64,000 bases of DNA from Kurthia sibirica. GTDB taxonomy: Bacteria > Bacillota > Bacilli > Bacillales_A > Planococcaceae. The translations under genes and the position numbers were made by a program. The stretch covers positions 124,001-188,000 of the forward strand of contig NZ_QFVR01000004.1 in NCBI RefSeq assembly GCF_003143975.1. The letters are read 5' to 3'. Under the pieces are notes generated by a model. It ran no database searches. It had not been told where the DNA came from and worked only from the letters and a program-made list of their open reading frames with translations. This document shows positions 20,032 to 28,950 of the stretch, piece after piece (position 1 is the first letter of the stretch; the number at the start of each line of letters is the position of its first letter).

Positions 20032-20909
20032 AGCCCAACCTCCTCAGACCCTTTTCCTTTACTAAACAAGCCAGCTGGTTTAATCAGCAACACAAGTAAA
20101 AAAATTATAAAGTATACGATTTCTTTCACACCGGGAGAAATTAATACCCCGGCGAATGATTCGACCACTCCGATAATCAGCCCACCGTAAAAGGCTCCGA
20201 ACATATTGCCCATTCCACCTAATACGACAACTACAAAAGCGATTAAGACAAACGAAGCACCGACAGTCGGGAATACAGAGTAAATAGGTAAGAGCATAGA
20301 GCCCGCTACTCCAACTAAAGCGGTGCCAATACCAAAAGCCACCATATAAATGCGCTTCACATTGATCCCCATTAAATGGGCAGCTGTTCTCTGCATTGAT
20401 ACGGCTCTTATTGCACGTCCAACCATTGTTTTTTGTAAAAAATAGTAGAGTGCGATGACAACTAATATCGCTACCACAAAAGCGAGAAGCCTAGGTACAC
20501 TAATCGATAGATTAAAGAGAGTAACAACCGATGTTTGATACGATGTTTTGACAGATAAGTAATTTGCATCAAAGACCATCAATGCTAAATTTTGCAATGC
20601 AATAGATAGCCCTAAAGTAGCGAATATTTTTGTTGGCGCAGGCTTATCTATAATCGGTTCGATTAGTAATTTTTGAGTGAGTGCTCCTATAAAAAACAAA
20701 ATAATAACAATCAAAATCGCAGAAACATAAGGATCCAAATTTCCCCATATGAAAAACAAATAGCTCAAATACATGGCAATCATTAAAAATTCGCCATGCG
20801 CAAAGTTAATAATTCTGACAACACCTAAAATCATATTTAAGCCCATACTAATAAGTGCATACATGCCTCCTAATAATAAACCGGCTATTAAAGTTTGGAG
20901 AAGTAACAA
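20028..20909 (-). CDS. livH: Liv-type ABC transporter permease LivH
   Basis: A 293-residue permease with about eight hydrophobic segments. Motifs: LLGGMYALISMGLNMILGVVRIINFAHGEFLMIAMY at the N-terminus, VGRAIRAVSMQRTAAHLMGINVKRIY (coupling loop) and VVVLGGMGNMFGAFYGGLIIGV. It starts at TTG (20907-20909), supported by GGGGG seven bases upstream; no ATG is available in a sensible position. A small hairpin lies between the binding-protein gene and livH. Confidence 0.93.
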   Translation of the reverse strand: MLLLQTLIAGLLLGGMYALISMGLNMILGVVRIINFAHGEFLMIAMYLSYLFFIWGNLDPYVSAILIVIILFFIGALTQKLLIEPIIDKPAPTKIFATLGLSIALQNLALMVFDANYLSVKTSYQTSVVTLFNLSISVPRLLAFVVAILVVIALYYFLQKTMVGRAIRAVSMQRTAAHLMGINVKRIYMVAFGIGTALVGVAGSMLLPIYSVFPTVGASFVLIAFVVVVLGGMGNMFGAFYGGLIIGVVESFAGVLISPGVKEIVYFIIFLLVLLIKPAGLFSKGKGSEEVGL

Positions 20910-20939
20910 GTGAATTCCCCCTTTTAGTTAAAATGAAAA

Positions 20940-20959
20940 GCAAACAAATACATGTTTGC
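20940..20959 (-). terminator. Short attenuating hairpin between binding-protein gene and livH
   Basis: GCAAACA and TGTTTGC pair perfectly around six bases. On the minus strand TTTTCATTTT follows. A weak intergenic terminator of this kind commonly lets binding-protein mRNA exceed permease mRNA; that use is inferred. Confidence 0.55.
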
Positions 20960-20970
20960 TCCTTGTTCAA

Positions 20971-22209
20971 TTATTTCATCCAAATCATTTCTTGCACTGC
21001 AACATCTTTTGGATAAACCGTTAATAATTCCTTATCAATCCACTGCGTAATATAAATATCTGAGCGTGTATTTTGACCTGTTTTCTCATCAAATTTCACA
21101 CCCCAACCATTCGCAGTTTTTCCTTTAGGTATATCTAACTTCATAGCTGCTTCCCTTACTTTTTTGGGTTCCTTTGACTTCGCATTGGTGATTGCTTCAA
21201 TTAATACTTTCATACCTACATAATTGGCCATAGAGTGACCAGATTGAGGCTCCGTTCCAAATTTCTTTTTATAGGCATCTATGTATTCTTGTAAACCTTC
21301 TGTGAAATCCTTATTTAATTGATACTCTGGTAACACTGTACTGAACACCCCTTGCGCTAAAGGCCCCACTGCTTTTTCATAATCCTTCAATGGATGCCCA
21401 CCGCCGCCACCTAAAAGAATAGGCATTTTATAACCAAGTTCCTCCGCTTGATTTGTTAATAAAATGGCATCTGCTATATAGGATGTCGCCAAAACGAGTT
21501 CGGGTTTTGATTCCTTTAGTTTAATAATAATTGAACTTAAATCATTAGAAGTGGCCGAATAGGGCTGCTCTGAAACAATATTAAAGCCCCGTTTTTTAGC
21601 AACACTTAAAAAGATTTCAGCTCCTGTTGTTCCGAAGGCTGAGTCCTCATAGACCATCGCAATTCTTACATCCTTCAATTCTTTTTTCAACTGTTCAGCA
21701 ATTACTTTTTCCATAAATTCTAACTGAATGATTAGTCCATCAGAACTTCGGGGGTTCACGCGCAATATAGATTGATAACCTCTTTCAGTTACTGCATCTG
21801 CGACCGCACCGAATTCCACAAACAACGCACCTTGACGCTCCGCTACTTCAGATGCTGGTAATGAAATACTACTCGAGAATGAACCAATTAATAAATCAAT
21901 TTTCTCTTTTGTTATTAGCCTTGTAGCTTCCGAAGTCGCCGCATTTGGATCGCCTGCATCTGTGGTGATCAAATCAATTTTTTGACCATCTATCCCCCCT
22001 TTAGCATTTACTTCATCTACTGCTACTTGTGCCCCTCTTAGACTCTCCGTACCAAGTAATGCCAATGGTCCAGTTTTAGGATAAAGCGCTCCAATTTTAA
22101 TGGCTTCTTTTTTACCACCCTCCGATTTTTTAGCGTCGTCTGATTTCCCGCAAGCTACTAAGATCAAAATGCTCATGACAGCTATCGATAACAAAAAAAA
22201 TTTCTTCAT
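20971..22209 (-). CDS. Liv-type substrate-binding lipoprotein, paralogue 1
   Basis: A 412-residue periplasmic-binding-protein-fold lipoprotein. The signal peptide MKKFFLLSIAVMSILILVAC ends in a lipobox (LVAC), so the mature protein is membrane-anchored outside. The Leu/Ile/Val-type binding fold follows: IGALYPKTGPLALLGTESLRGA, EVNAKGGIDGQKI, TTDAGDPNAATSEATRLI, SFSSSISLPASEVAERQG, and YEDSAFGTTGAEIF. It serves the LivHMGF importer just downstream. The substrate cannot be read from sequence; amino acids, amides or urea-like compounds are possible. The last 60 residues are almost identical to paralogue 2. Confidence 0.9.
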   Translation of the reverse strand: MKKFFLLSIAVMSILILVACGKSDDAKKSEGGKKEAIKIGALYPKTGPLALLGTESLRGAQVAVDEVNAKGGIDGQKIDLITTDAGDPNAATSEATRLITKEKIDLLIGSFSSSISLPASEVAERQGALFVEFGAVADAVTERGYQSILRVNPRSSDGLIIQLEFMEKVIAEQLKKELKDVRIAMVYEDSAFGTTGAEIFLSVAKKRGFNIVSEQPYSATSNDLSSIIIKLKESKPELVLATSYIADAILLTNQAEELGYKMPILLGGGGGHPLKDYEKAVGPLAQGVFSTVLPEYQLNKDFTEGLQEYIDAYKKKFGTEPQSGHSMANYVGMKVLIEAITNAKSKEPKKVREAAMKLDIPKGKTANGWGVKFDEKTGQNTRSDIYITQWIDKELLTVYPKDVAVQEMIWMK

Positions 22210-22228
22210 TTCTCAACATACCTCCTCA

Positions 22229-23449
22229 TTATTTAACCCAAATTATTTCAGAAACAGCAACTTCTTTTGGATAAACTGTTAATAATTCACCATCAATCCA
22301 TTCGGTAATATAAATATCTGAACGTGTATTTTGACCCGTTTTCTCATCAAATTTCACCCCCCAGCCATTCGCAGTTTTCCCTTTGGGTATATCAATTTTC
22401 ATTGCTGCAGCTCGCACCTTTTTAGCGTCGCTTGATTTTGCTTTTTCTATCGCTTCAAATACCACTTTCATGCCGACATAATTTGCTAGGGAATAACCAG
22501 ACTGTGCTTCTTTTTTAAATTTTTTTTCATACAATTTTTTAAAGTTTTCTAAACCAACAGTAAAATCTTTATTTAAATTAATCTCAGGTAGCACTGTATT
22601 GAACTGGCCATTCGCCAATTCCCCTACAGCTTTTTCATAATCAGGTAGTACAAACCCACCACCTGCCGGGAAAAATAGTGGATAATCATAGCCCAATTCC
22701 TTTGCTTGTTTTGTTAGTAATATGGCATCTGCTATATAAGATGTCGCAATAACAACGTCTGGCTTGGATTTTTTCAGATTTAAAATAACGGAACTTAAAT
22801 CATTTGACGTTGCTGAGTACGATTGATTGGAGACGATATTCAACCCTTCTTTTTTCGCACGTTTTAGAAATAACTCTGTTCCTGTTGTACCAAAAGCTGA
22901 ATCTTCGTACATTAAACCTAATCTAATATCTTTGAGATGTTTATTTAATTTTTTTGCGATTACTTTTTCTAAAAATTCAAATTGCACAACAATGCCATCT
23001 GAACTTCTTGGATTCACTCTCAAGACGGATTCGTATCCTCTTTCTGTAATTGGATCTGCCACTGCACCGAGTTCCACATATAAAGCACCATTTCTTTGCG
23101 CAACTTCTGATGCCGGCATAGAGATACTACTCGAAAACGAACCTACTAGTAGCGTAATATTCTCTTTAGTAATTAAACGAGTAGCTTCAATGGAGGCAGC
23201 ATTTGGATCACCTGCATCCGTACTGACTAACTTAATTTTTTTACCATTTATCCCCCCTTTGGCATTGATTTCATCCACTGCCACTTCGGCCCCTCTCAAA
23301 CTCTCCGCACCTAATAATGCTAAAGGACCTGTTTTAGGATAAATAGCGCCAATCATTATTTCCTCCTTCTCTTTCGAGGCATTATTATCACATGCTAGTA
23401 GTACTAAAATACTGGTGCATAAAAAACAAAGTAAATATAATTTTTTCAT
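22229..23449 (-). CDS. Liv-type substrate-binding lipoprotein, paralogue 2
   Basis: A 406-residue lipoprotein paralogous to its neighbours, with the same order of motifs (IGAIYPKTGPLALLGAESLRGA, STDAGDPNAASIEATRLI, SFSSSISMPASEVAQRNG). The start MKKLYLLCFLCTSILVLLAC was chosen because its ATG lies nine bases after GGAGG and gives a normal signal peptide and lipobox (LLAC). The longer frame upstream would overlap the preceding gene. It is 19 bases from paralogue 1 and about 20 from paralogue 3. Its ligand site differs in the GGGG segment (PAGGGFVLPDYEK versus GGGGGHPLKDYEK), suggesting a related but distinct ligand. Confidence 0.89.
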   Translation of the reverse strand: MKKLYLLCFLCTSILVLLACDNNASKEKEEIMIGAIYPKTGPLALLGAESLRGAEVAVDEINAKGGINGKKIKLVSTDAGDPNAASIEATRLITKENITLLVGSFSSSISMPASEVAQRNGALYVELGAVADPITERGYESVLRVNPRSSDGIVVQFEFLEKVIAKKLNKHLKDIRLGLMYEDSAFGTTGTELFLKRAKKEGLNIVSNQSYSATSNDLSSVILNLKKSKPDVVIATSYIADAILLTKQAKELGYDYPLFFPAGGGFVLPDYEKAVGELANGQFNTVLPEINLNKDFTVGLENFKKLYEKKFKKEAQSGYSLANYVGMKVVFEAIEKAKSSDAKKVRAAAMKIDIPKGKTANGWGVKFDEKTGQNTRSDIYITEWIDGELLTVYPKEVAVSEIIWVK

Positions 23450-23469
23450 CCTCTTTTTCCTCCACTCCA

Positions 23470-24684
23470 TTATTTCCATACGATCTTGGAGACAGCGACT
23501 TCTTCAGGAAATACTGTTATTAATTGACCTCCAACCCACTCTGTCAAATAAGGATCTGCCGCTCTATTTTGACCCGTTTTCTCATCAATATCGACTCCCC
23601 ATCCATTGGCTGTCGTTCCTTTTTCCAATTTAAGTTGAACAGCTGCCTCTCTTACTTTTTTTGGCTCCTCTGATTTCGCATTTTTTAAAGTTTGAAGTAC
23701 AATTTGCATACTGACATAATTAGATAATGAATGACCTGACTGAGGTTGAGCATTGTACTTTTTCTTGTAAGCTTCAATAAATTTAACTCTCCCTGGTGAG
23801 TAAGTGCTATTCATATTAAACTCCGGTAAGCCAACACTAAAGACCCCCTCTGAAAGTTCTCCCACACTTTTTTTATAATCTTGTAATGCATGTCCTCCCC
23901 CAGTACCAAGTAAATAAGGTATTTTGTATCCTAGCTCCTCACTTTGCTTACTAAATAAAATCGCATCGTTTATATATGCAGCAGAAATGATTACTTCTGG
24001 TTTTTGTTTTAACAAATTGATAATAACGGCATTCAAATCATTTGTTGTTGCCGAATAAGATTGTAGGGATACAATTTGCATATTTTTTTCCTTACCAAGT
24101 TCAACAGCGCTATCTGCAATTGTCGTACCATACGAGGAGTCTTCATGCACAATAGCTACTTTGATATCTTTTATATTTTTATTTAGCTTTTTAGCGATGA
24201 CTTCTTCGATAAAACGAATATGTAGTTTTGAGAATGAAGAGGCCACTGGATTGATTCGAATGATTGATTGATAGCCACGACTTGTAATATTGTCTGCTAT
24301 CGCTCCTAACTCAAAATAAAGGGCATTATTTCTTTCAACAACCTCACTTGCAGCAAATGAAATCCCACTTGAATAGGAACCAACAAGTAACTTCACTTTT
24401 TCTTTAGTGAGAAGTCTGGTGGCTTCACTAGTTGCTTTATCTGGATCCAAAGCATCTGCACCCACCAATTTTATTTTTTTGCCGTTAATCCCTCCAGTTG
24501 CATTCACTTCATCCACAGCCAATACGACACCTCTATAACTTTCAATACCTAACAACGCTAATGGGCCTGTTTTAGGAAAGACAGCACCGATTCTTAGTTC
24601 GTTACGAGTGTCTGCTTGTTCATTACACGCTGTCAGTAAAACCGCAGCTATGAAAAACCCAAGTAAATAGCTGATTTTTTTCAT
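23470..24684 (-). CDS. Liv-type substrate-binding lipoprotein, paralogue 3
   Basis: A 404-residue lipoprotein, the most diverged of the three. Signal peptide MKKISYLLGFFIAAVLLTAC ends in lipobox LTAC. Conserved blocks: IGAVFPKTGPLALLGIESYRG, EVNATGGINGKKI, GADALDPDKATSEATRLL, SYSSGISFAASEVVERNN, HEDSSYGTTIADSA. It is the first structural gene after the GntR-type regulator. It probably feeds the same LivHMGF channel with another ligand preference; that is inferred from synteny and divergence. Confidence 0.89.
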   Translation of the reverse strand: MKKISYLLGFFIAAVLLTACNEQADTRNELRIGAVFPKTGPLALLGIESYRGVVLAVDEVNATGGINGKKIKLVGADALDPDKATSEATRLLTKEKVKLLVGSYSSGISFAASEVVERNNALYFELGAIADNITSRGYQSIIRINPVASSFSKLHIRFIEEVIAKKLNKNIKDIKVAIVHEDSSYGTTIADSAVELGKEKNMQIVSLQSYSATTNDLNAVIINLLKQKPEVIISAAYINDAILFSKQSEELGYKIPYLLGTGGGHALQDYKKSVGELSEGVFSVGLPEFNMNSTYSPGRVKFIEAYKKKYNAQPQSGHSLSNYVSMQIVLQTLKNAKSEEPKKVREAAVQLKLEKGTTANGWGVDIDEKTGQNRAADPYLTEWVGGQLITVFPEEVAVSKIVWK

Positions 24685-24722
24685 TGTCTTCTCCTCTCTT
24701 TTTTATTCCGAATATTCTGTCT

Positions 24723-25361
24723 TTAATGGTCGTCATGTTGTTTCAAAGCTATGTATTCTTTCAATCTTGTATGCGTCATCATTATATGTTGTTCTATATT
24801 TTTCTGTAATTTCATCGGCTCTTTATTTTTTATGGCTTCTACAATTAAACGATGTTCTTCATTCACTTCATACTGGTTAGTTGAAATAGTATTTGTCGCC
24901 ATTTTAGTAATAGAAAGATATTCTATTATTTCAAATGTATGTTTCCAGGGACTTTTTTCGAAAATACTCGTATGAAATTCTTTATGTAAACGGTCATATA
25001 TCTTTTTATCTGTTGCTTTCACCATCTGTTCAAAGAGCAGATCAATCTTTGCTATATCATGAGTCGTCATAAATGGTAGGGCTAATGCAGCAAGCTGGCC
25101 TTCAAGATGGCGACGAACGAAAAATAATTCTGATAATTCATCTACATCAATACCGATAACAATCGCTCCTTTATTTGGTATGTTTTTCACCAAACCATCC
25201 AACTCTAGTTGTTGAATTGCTTCACGAATGGGCATTCGACTCACATTCAACTTTGTTGCCCACTCTGTTTGAATAATACGCATCCCGCGGTTTAACCTAC
25301 CAACAATAATCTCATTGCGTAATTTTTCTGTAACAGATACAACTAATTTTCCACTGCTCAT
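24723..25361 (-). CDS. GntR-family regulator with FCD domain
   Basis: A 212-residue regulator. Residues 5-70 carry the winged HTH (LRNEIIVGRLNRGMRIIQTEWATKLNVSRMPIREAIQQLELDGLVKNIPNKGA). Residues about 75-205 form an all-helical FCD effector domain with likely metal ligands in LHKEFHTSIF, NEEHRLIVEAI and NIEQHIMMTH. Such regulators usually respond to small carboxylates or amino-acid-derived molecules. It is co-directional with, and 38 bases upstream of, the three binding-protein genes, so it probably controls the importer operon and itself. Confidence 0.9.
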   Translation of the reverse strand: MSSGKLVVSVTEKLRNEIIVGRLNRGMRIIQTEWATKLNVSRMPIREAIQQLELDGLVKNIPNKGAIVIGIDVDELSELFFVRRHLEGQLAALALPFMTTHDIAKIDLLFEQMVKATDKKIYDRLHKEFHTSIFEKSPWKHTFEIIEYLSITKMATNTISTNQYEVNEEHRLIVEAIKNKEPMKLQKNIEQHIMMTHTRLKEYIALKQHDDH

Positions 25362-25630
25362 TTTACCACCCCTTTCTTAGTTGGATTGAAAACAATATAT
25401 ACTTTGAACTTTCCATGTTCTATCCAACTTATTCTAATACCCATAAATTGTCAAATTTGAATCTTATACTAAAAAAATTAAAAAACCAGCCTTCTTTTAG
25501 TCAAATTACCATGTCATCTCTATCAATTTATAGATTGGATTTTTACGGAATGAGCACCCTTACTCTTTAAACAAATTGGCTTTTTTTATACGCTTTATTT
25601 AAAAAGTATATTTTCATTTTTCATTCTCAA
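25362..25630. promoter_or_regulatory. Upstream region of the gntR-liv operon
   Basis: An AT-rich region without a gene. A spaced inverted repeat, AGTTGGAT near 25379 and ATCCAACT near 25424-25431 about 40 bases apart, brackets the likely promoter (TATATT-like hexamer on the minus strand). It is a candidate operator for the GntR-type protein. No good -35 could be assigned. Confidence 0.35.
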
Positions 25631-25679
25631 AAAAAAAAACAAAAAAAAGCCAATCTACTTATTAATACACTGTAGATTG
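25631..25679 (-). terminator. ytxK terminator
   Basis: CAATCTAC pairs with GTAGATTG around 13 bases. On the minus strand it continues into GCTTTTTTTTG and a second long T tract. Confidence 0.85.
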
Positions 25680-25688
25680 ACAATAAAA

Positions 25689-26627
25689 TTATTTTTTTTC
25701 TTCGAGTTTCCAGATTTGCACTTGCGCAAAAAAAGATTCCAAAGCTTGTATATTATCTAGTTTAGGTACTTTTGCTAATAGGACATCTTTTACGGCTTTA
25801 CCACCATCATATTTCTTTTGAAGAATGAATAAACTTTTTGCCATTTCTTGTTTTTTGAAAAGATTTTCAGGTAATTGAATAACTGCTTGAATCCACGCAT
25901 GTGTCTGTACATATTTATACAGTAATTGAGCTTGTTCTGATTCAAAAATATTATTCGGTACAAGGAAGAACAAGTAGCCACCATCTTTTGTATAATTCAT
26001 CGACTGCTCGATTATCATATGATGTGCATAGGTCATTCCTTCTTCTACATGAATTTCAAATTTAGCAGCATTTTCTTCATCTGGATAATAACCAATCGGC
26101 AGATCACATACTACACCATCAACAGGGTCAATTATTAGATTTTGTAACACATCTTGTCTAAATAATGCCACCGGTTGCTCTTGTAAATCAGCAGACACTG
26201 CCGCTAGTTGAATTAGCAAGTCATCAATTTCTACACCAAGTCCTTCTAATTTACCATCCATATGATTCATCACTGTCAGCATTAAATTTCCAGTGCCTAC
26301 AGCTGGATCTAAAATAGTCAGCTTTCCTTCTTTTTTAAGTTCTTTACTAAAAAATTGGTCGACGAAATAACCAACGAGAAAACCTAATGAATCTGGTGTC
26401 ATTTGATGATTCGGTTGCACATTTTTACGCATACCTTTTAAAATCGCGAGCTGGGTTGCTTTACGAATATCTTCTTTAGTAACACCCATAATTGCTTCGT
26501 GTTCATCTGTATTTAATAGTGTACTTAAAGCTGAACGAACACCGTCTAAATAAGTAACATCAAGTTCCTTGCTTACTTTTTCAGCTTCCGTATCGATAAA
26601 TGTATAAATCTGTTCTATATTTTCCAT
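25689..26627 (-). CDS. ytxK: Class I SAM-dependent methyltransferase YtxK
   Basis: A 312-residue protein of the adenine-specific DNA methyltransferase fold. SAM motif I is LTILDPAVGTGNLML, the acidic loop is GLGVEIDDLLIQLA, and the catalytic-type motif is VVCDLPIGYYP instead of the NPPY of true N6-adenine methylases. An N-terminal helical domain (about 1-90) precedes the core. The target is unknown; YtxK homologues sit near tpx in many Bacillales. No restriction partner is present, so a housekeeping role is more likely than restriction-modification. Confidence 0.9.
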   Translation of the reverse strand: MENIEQIYTFIDTEAEKVSKELDVTYLDGVRSALSTLLNTDEHEAIMGVTKEDIRKATQLAILKGMRKNVQPNHQMTPDSLGFLVGYFVDQFFSKELKKEGKLTILDPAVGTGNLMLTVMNHMDGKLEGLGVEIDDLLIQLAAVSADLQEQPVALFRQDVLQNLIIDPVDGVVCDLPIGYYPDEENAAKFEIHVEEGMTYAHHMIIEQSMNYTKDGGYLFFLVPNNIFESEQAQLLYKYVQTHAWIQAVIQLPENLFKKQEMAKSLFILQKKYDGGKAVKDVLLAKVPKLDNIQALESFFAQVQIWKLEEKK

Positions 26628-26649
26628 TGTACTCTCCTAAAAAGTGAAA

Positions 26650-26744
26650 GGAACTGTCCCTTAGCATTGTATATCCGTTCTTTTAAGTTCGGGCAAATGC
26701 CCTAGCTACTGAGAGTATGGATATTATGCTTATGGGACAGCCCC
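26650..26744. repeat. Imperfect long inverted repeat between tpx and ytxK
   Basis: GGAACTGTCCCTTAGCATTG (left, from 26650) and its approximate complement ATGCTTATGGGACAG (right, to 26744) form arms of about 26 bases, also pairing ATATCC with GGATAT. The central loop contains a small GGGC/GCCC hairpin (26691-26702). No T tract follows, so it is not a simple terminator. It could be a MITE-like remnant or structured RNA. Confidence 0.6.
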
Positions 26745-26770
26745 TTCGCCTATGTTATTGTGCGATTTTA

Positions 26771-27271
26771 TTAAAGTGCTTTAAGTGCTGCTATAGCTGC
26801 ATCATAATCTGGATGAGTCGTACCTTCAGCAACATATTCTACATACGTTACAGTACCTTCGGCATTCACGATAAAGATTGAGCGTGCAAGCAAACGTAAT
26901 TCTTTCATACGTACGCCATAGGCATCACCGAACGAAGCATCACGGTGATCTGATAATGTAATAACATTATCGATACCATTAGCACCACACCAACGTTTTT
27001 GAGCGAACGGTAAATCCATTGAAATAGTTAATACTACTACGTCATCACCAAAAGAAGCGGCTTCTTCGTTGAAGCGACGAGTTTGAGCATCACATACACC
27101 AGTATCAATTGATGGTACTACTGAGATTAGTAATTTTTTTCCTGCGAAATCTTTTAATGTTTTTTCGCCTAGCCCGGTATCCACAACTGTGAAATCTGGT
27201 GCCATTGCGCCTACTTTAATTTCTTCGCCTACTAATGTTACAGAATTTCCTTTGAATGTTACTGTTGCCAT
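26771..27271 (-). CDS. tpx: Thiol peroxidase (atypical 2-Cys peroxiredoxin)
   Basis: A 166-residue cytosolic peroxidase reducing H2O2 and alkyl hydroperoxides with thioredoxin. The peroxidatic Cys60 is in [15 protein letters not shown] and the resolving Cys95 in [11 protein letters not shown], the Tpx arrangement. The N-terminus [15 protein letters not shown] fixes the start, nine bases after GGAGG; the longer frame upstream (MRRRLE...) overlaps the ribosome site. It is followed by a structured spacer and ytxK. Confidence 0.96.
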   Translation of the reverse strand: MATVTFKGNSVTLVGEEIKVGAMAPDFTVVDTGLGEKTLKDFAGKKLLISVVPSIDTGVCDAQTRRFNEEAASFGDDVVVLTISMDLPFAQKRWCGANGIDNVITLSDHRDASFGDAYGVRMKELRLLARSIFIVNAEGTVTYVEYVAEGTTHPDYDAAIAALKAL

Positions 27272-27309
27272 TTCCAAACGCCTCCTCAAAATATCTACAA
27301 CTAAGTGTA

Positions 27310-27900
27310 CTAAAGATTCTCTTTATCTTGCAACTGTGAAGGCTCATTTTCTTGCTTTTCTTTCTTTTCATAGCGTTCTTTCATTGATTTTTCATGAAAA
27401 TCACTACGCTCAATTGTTTTAGGAGAATAATTATTTTCATGAATAACATGTGTATCTGCGATCAAGTCATGTAAACCTTTGTGTTTATTTGTAAAACCAA
27501 CGATTAAATACGGTACTAAAATAATTGCCGAAAATAATCGACCAATTGCTTCCCTAAAAACAACCGTTGACCAGCTTAGCGCAGAATCATTATCCGATAC
27601 CACTCTCAAACCAAAAATCATCTTACCGAGCGTCTGACCTAAAAACTTCGTCATGACAACAAAATAAACATAAAACATAATAAAACCAATGATCGTTGAC
27701 CAACTTAAATAGAAAATAGTGTGATGTTCAAGACCAGAAGCTGAAATAATCGTATGAACAACTAAACCCACAATAACAATGTTAATGATTAATAGATCGA
27801 CAAGATAGGCGAAAAAACGCACCCAGAACCCTGCGGGCTTTCTTTCAAAGAGCGCTGCTGAGGTTGCCATATCAGATGACTTTAAACTTGCTTCAGACAT
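27310..27900 (-). CDS. yteJ: RDD-family membrane protein
   Basis: A 196-residue protein with an RDD domain: [22 protein letters not shown] carries the R...D of the family, and [19 protein letters not shown] holds the second conserved block. About four membrane segments are followed by a long charged cytosolic tail ([19 protein letters not shown]). Its function is unknown; YteJ and SppA are encoded together in Bacillus, where both affect resistance to lytic or antimicrobial peptides. It lies 11 bases after sppA. Confidence 0.86.
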   Translation of the reverse strand: MSEASLKSSDMATSAALFERKPAGFWVRFFAYLVDLLIINIVIVGLVVHTIISASGLEHHTIFYLSWSTIIGFIMFYVYFVVMTKFLGQTLGKMIFGLRVVSDNDSALSWSTVVFREAIGRLFSAIILVPYLIVGFTNKHKGLHDLIADTHVIHENNYSPKTIERSDFHEKSMKERYEKKEKQENEPSQLQDKENL

Positions 27901-27911
27901 AGTAACGCCCC

Positions 27912-28937
27912 CTATTCCGCACCATACATATACATCATACGTGGCGCATTGTTATAGTTTGATAATAACTTAGTTATCGCCTGTGTTTCAGCGGAAGCAC
28001 CAAATAGTGAAGATACCTTCGTTGAAAATAAGCTTGAAATTGAATCTTGTGTATTATATTCAAAAACTTTTGAGCCTTTCATATCTTTATCTTGTTTCAA
28101 TGCGGCAATAGCGTCGGCAGTATAACCAAAGTCATCGGCTAATCCGGCTTTTACAGCTTGTGAGCCATTCATAACACGACCATCCGCTACCTTTTTAACA
28201 GCAGCCATCGGCAGATCACGACCATCCGCTACAACATTTAAAAAGCGTTTATAGGAATCATCAACCATTGATTGAAGAATTTTACGATCACCTTCAGTCA
28301 TTTTTCTTGAACCACTCATAATATCTTTATAAGGTCCCGTTTTAATGGTTTCAAATGATACACCATACTTATCTGCAAGTTCACTATAATTGACTGCTTG
28401 CATAATAACACCAATCGAACCAGTCAATGTTTCTTCATCAACAAAAATCTTATCGGCTGGTGCTGAGATATAGTAGCCGCCTGAAGCTGCCATTGAGCCC
28501 ATCGATACATAAATCGGAATTTTTCGTGCATCTTGAATTGCTTTGATTTTTTCATAAACTTGTTTCGATTCAACTACACCACCACCTGGGGAGTTAACCG
28601 ATAACACGACACCTTTTACATTGGTATCTGCTTTAATATCATCTAATTGTTTTAAAAATTGCTGATGATTATAGCCAGTGTTACTGCCTAAAATTGACGT
28701 TGTGTCACCAGTATCTTGAATTGTGCCATCCACTTTTAATAAAGCAATTTGCGATGTATTACTTCCTTCTTCTATCGTTTTTCGCGTCATATTCGACTCT
28801 AGTAACGATGTACTCGTCAGTTTTTCAAACTGACCAGCAAAATTTGATTTGCTTAGATTAATCAAAGCACTTATTAAAATGGAACCAAATAATAATACGA
28901 CTGCCGCACCTAATGCGACCCATCTTTTTGTATTCAT
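27912..28937 (-). CDS. sppA: Signal peptide peptidase SppA
   Basis: A 341-residue membrane serine protease with one N-terminal membrane segment (WVALGAAVVLLFGSILISAL). It has the SppA core: VLSVNSPGGGVVESKQVYEKI, the nucleophile Ser152 in MGSMAASGGYYISAPADKI, GSIGVIM, and the catalytic Lys204 in GPYKDIMSG. It degrades leftover signal peptides at the outer face of the membrane. Its neighbour yteJ is likely co-transcribed. Start MNTKRW is the natural ATG. Confidence 0.94.
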   Translation of the reverse strand: MNTKRWVALGAAVVLLFGSILISALINLSKSNFAGQFEKLTSTSLLESNMTRKTIEEGSNTSQIALLKVDGTIQDTGDTTSILGSNTGYNHQQFLKQLDDIKADTNVKGVVLSVNSPGGGVVESKQVYEKIKAIQDARKIPIYVSMGSMAASGGYYISAPADKIFVDEETLTGSIGVIMQAVNYSELADKYGVSFETIKTGPYKDIMSGSRKMTEGDRKILQSMVDDSYKRFLNVVADGRDLPMAAVKKVADGRVMNGSQAVKAGLADDFGYTADAIAALKQDKDMKGSKVFEYNTQDSISSLFSTKVSSLFGASAETQAITKLLSNYNNAPRMMYMYGAE

Positions 28938-28950
28938 TCTGTCATCTCCC

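Noticed and set aside
22827-23342. A 171-codon plus-strand frame opposite binding-protein gene 2
   Set aside because: Antisense shadow of a conserved lipoprotein gene; no ribosome site.
25689-26627. DNA modification methylase of a restriction system
   Set aside because: Catalytic motif is DLPIGYYP instead of NPPY and no restriction or specificity gene is nearby; synteny matches YtxK.
26650-26744. Simple terminator of tpx
   Set aside because: The arms are unusually long and no T tract follows on the minus strand.
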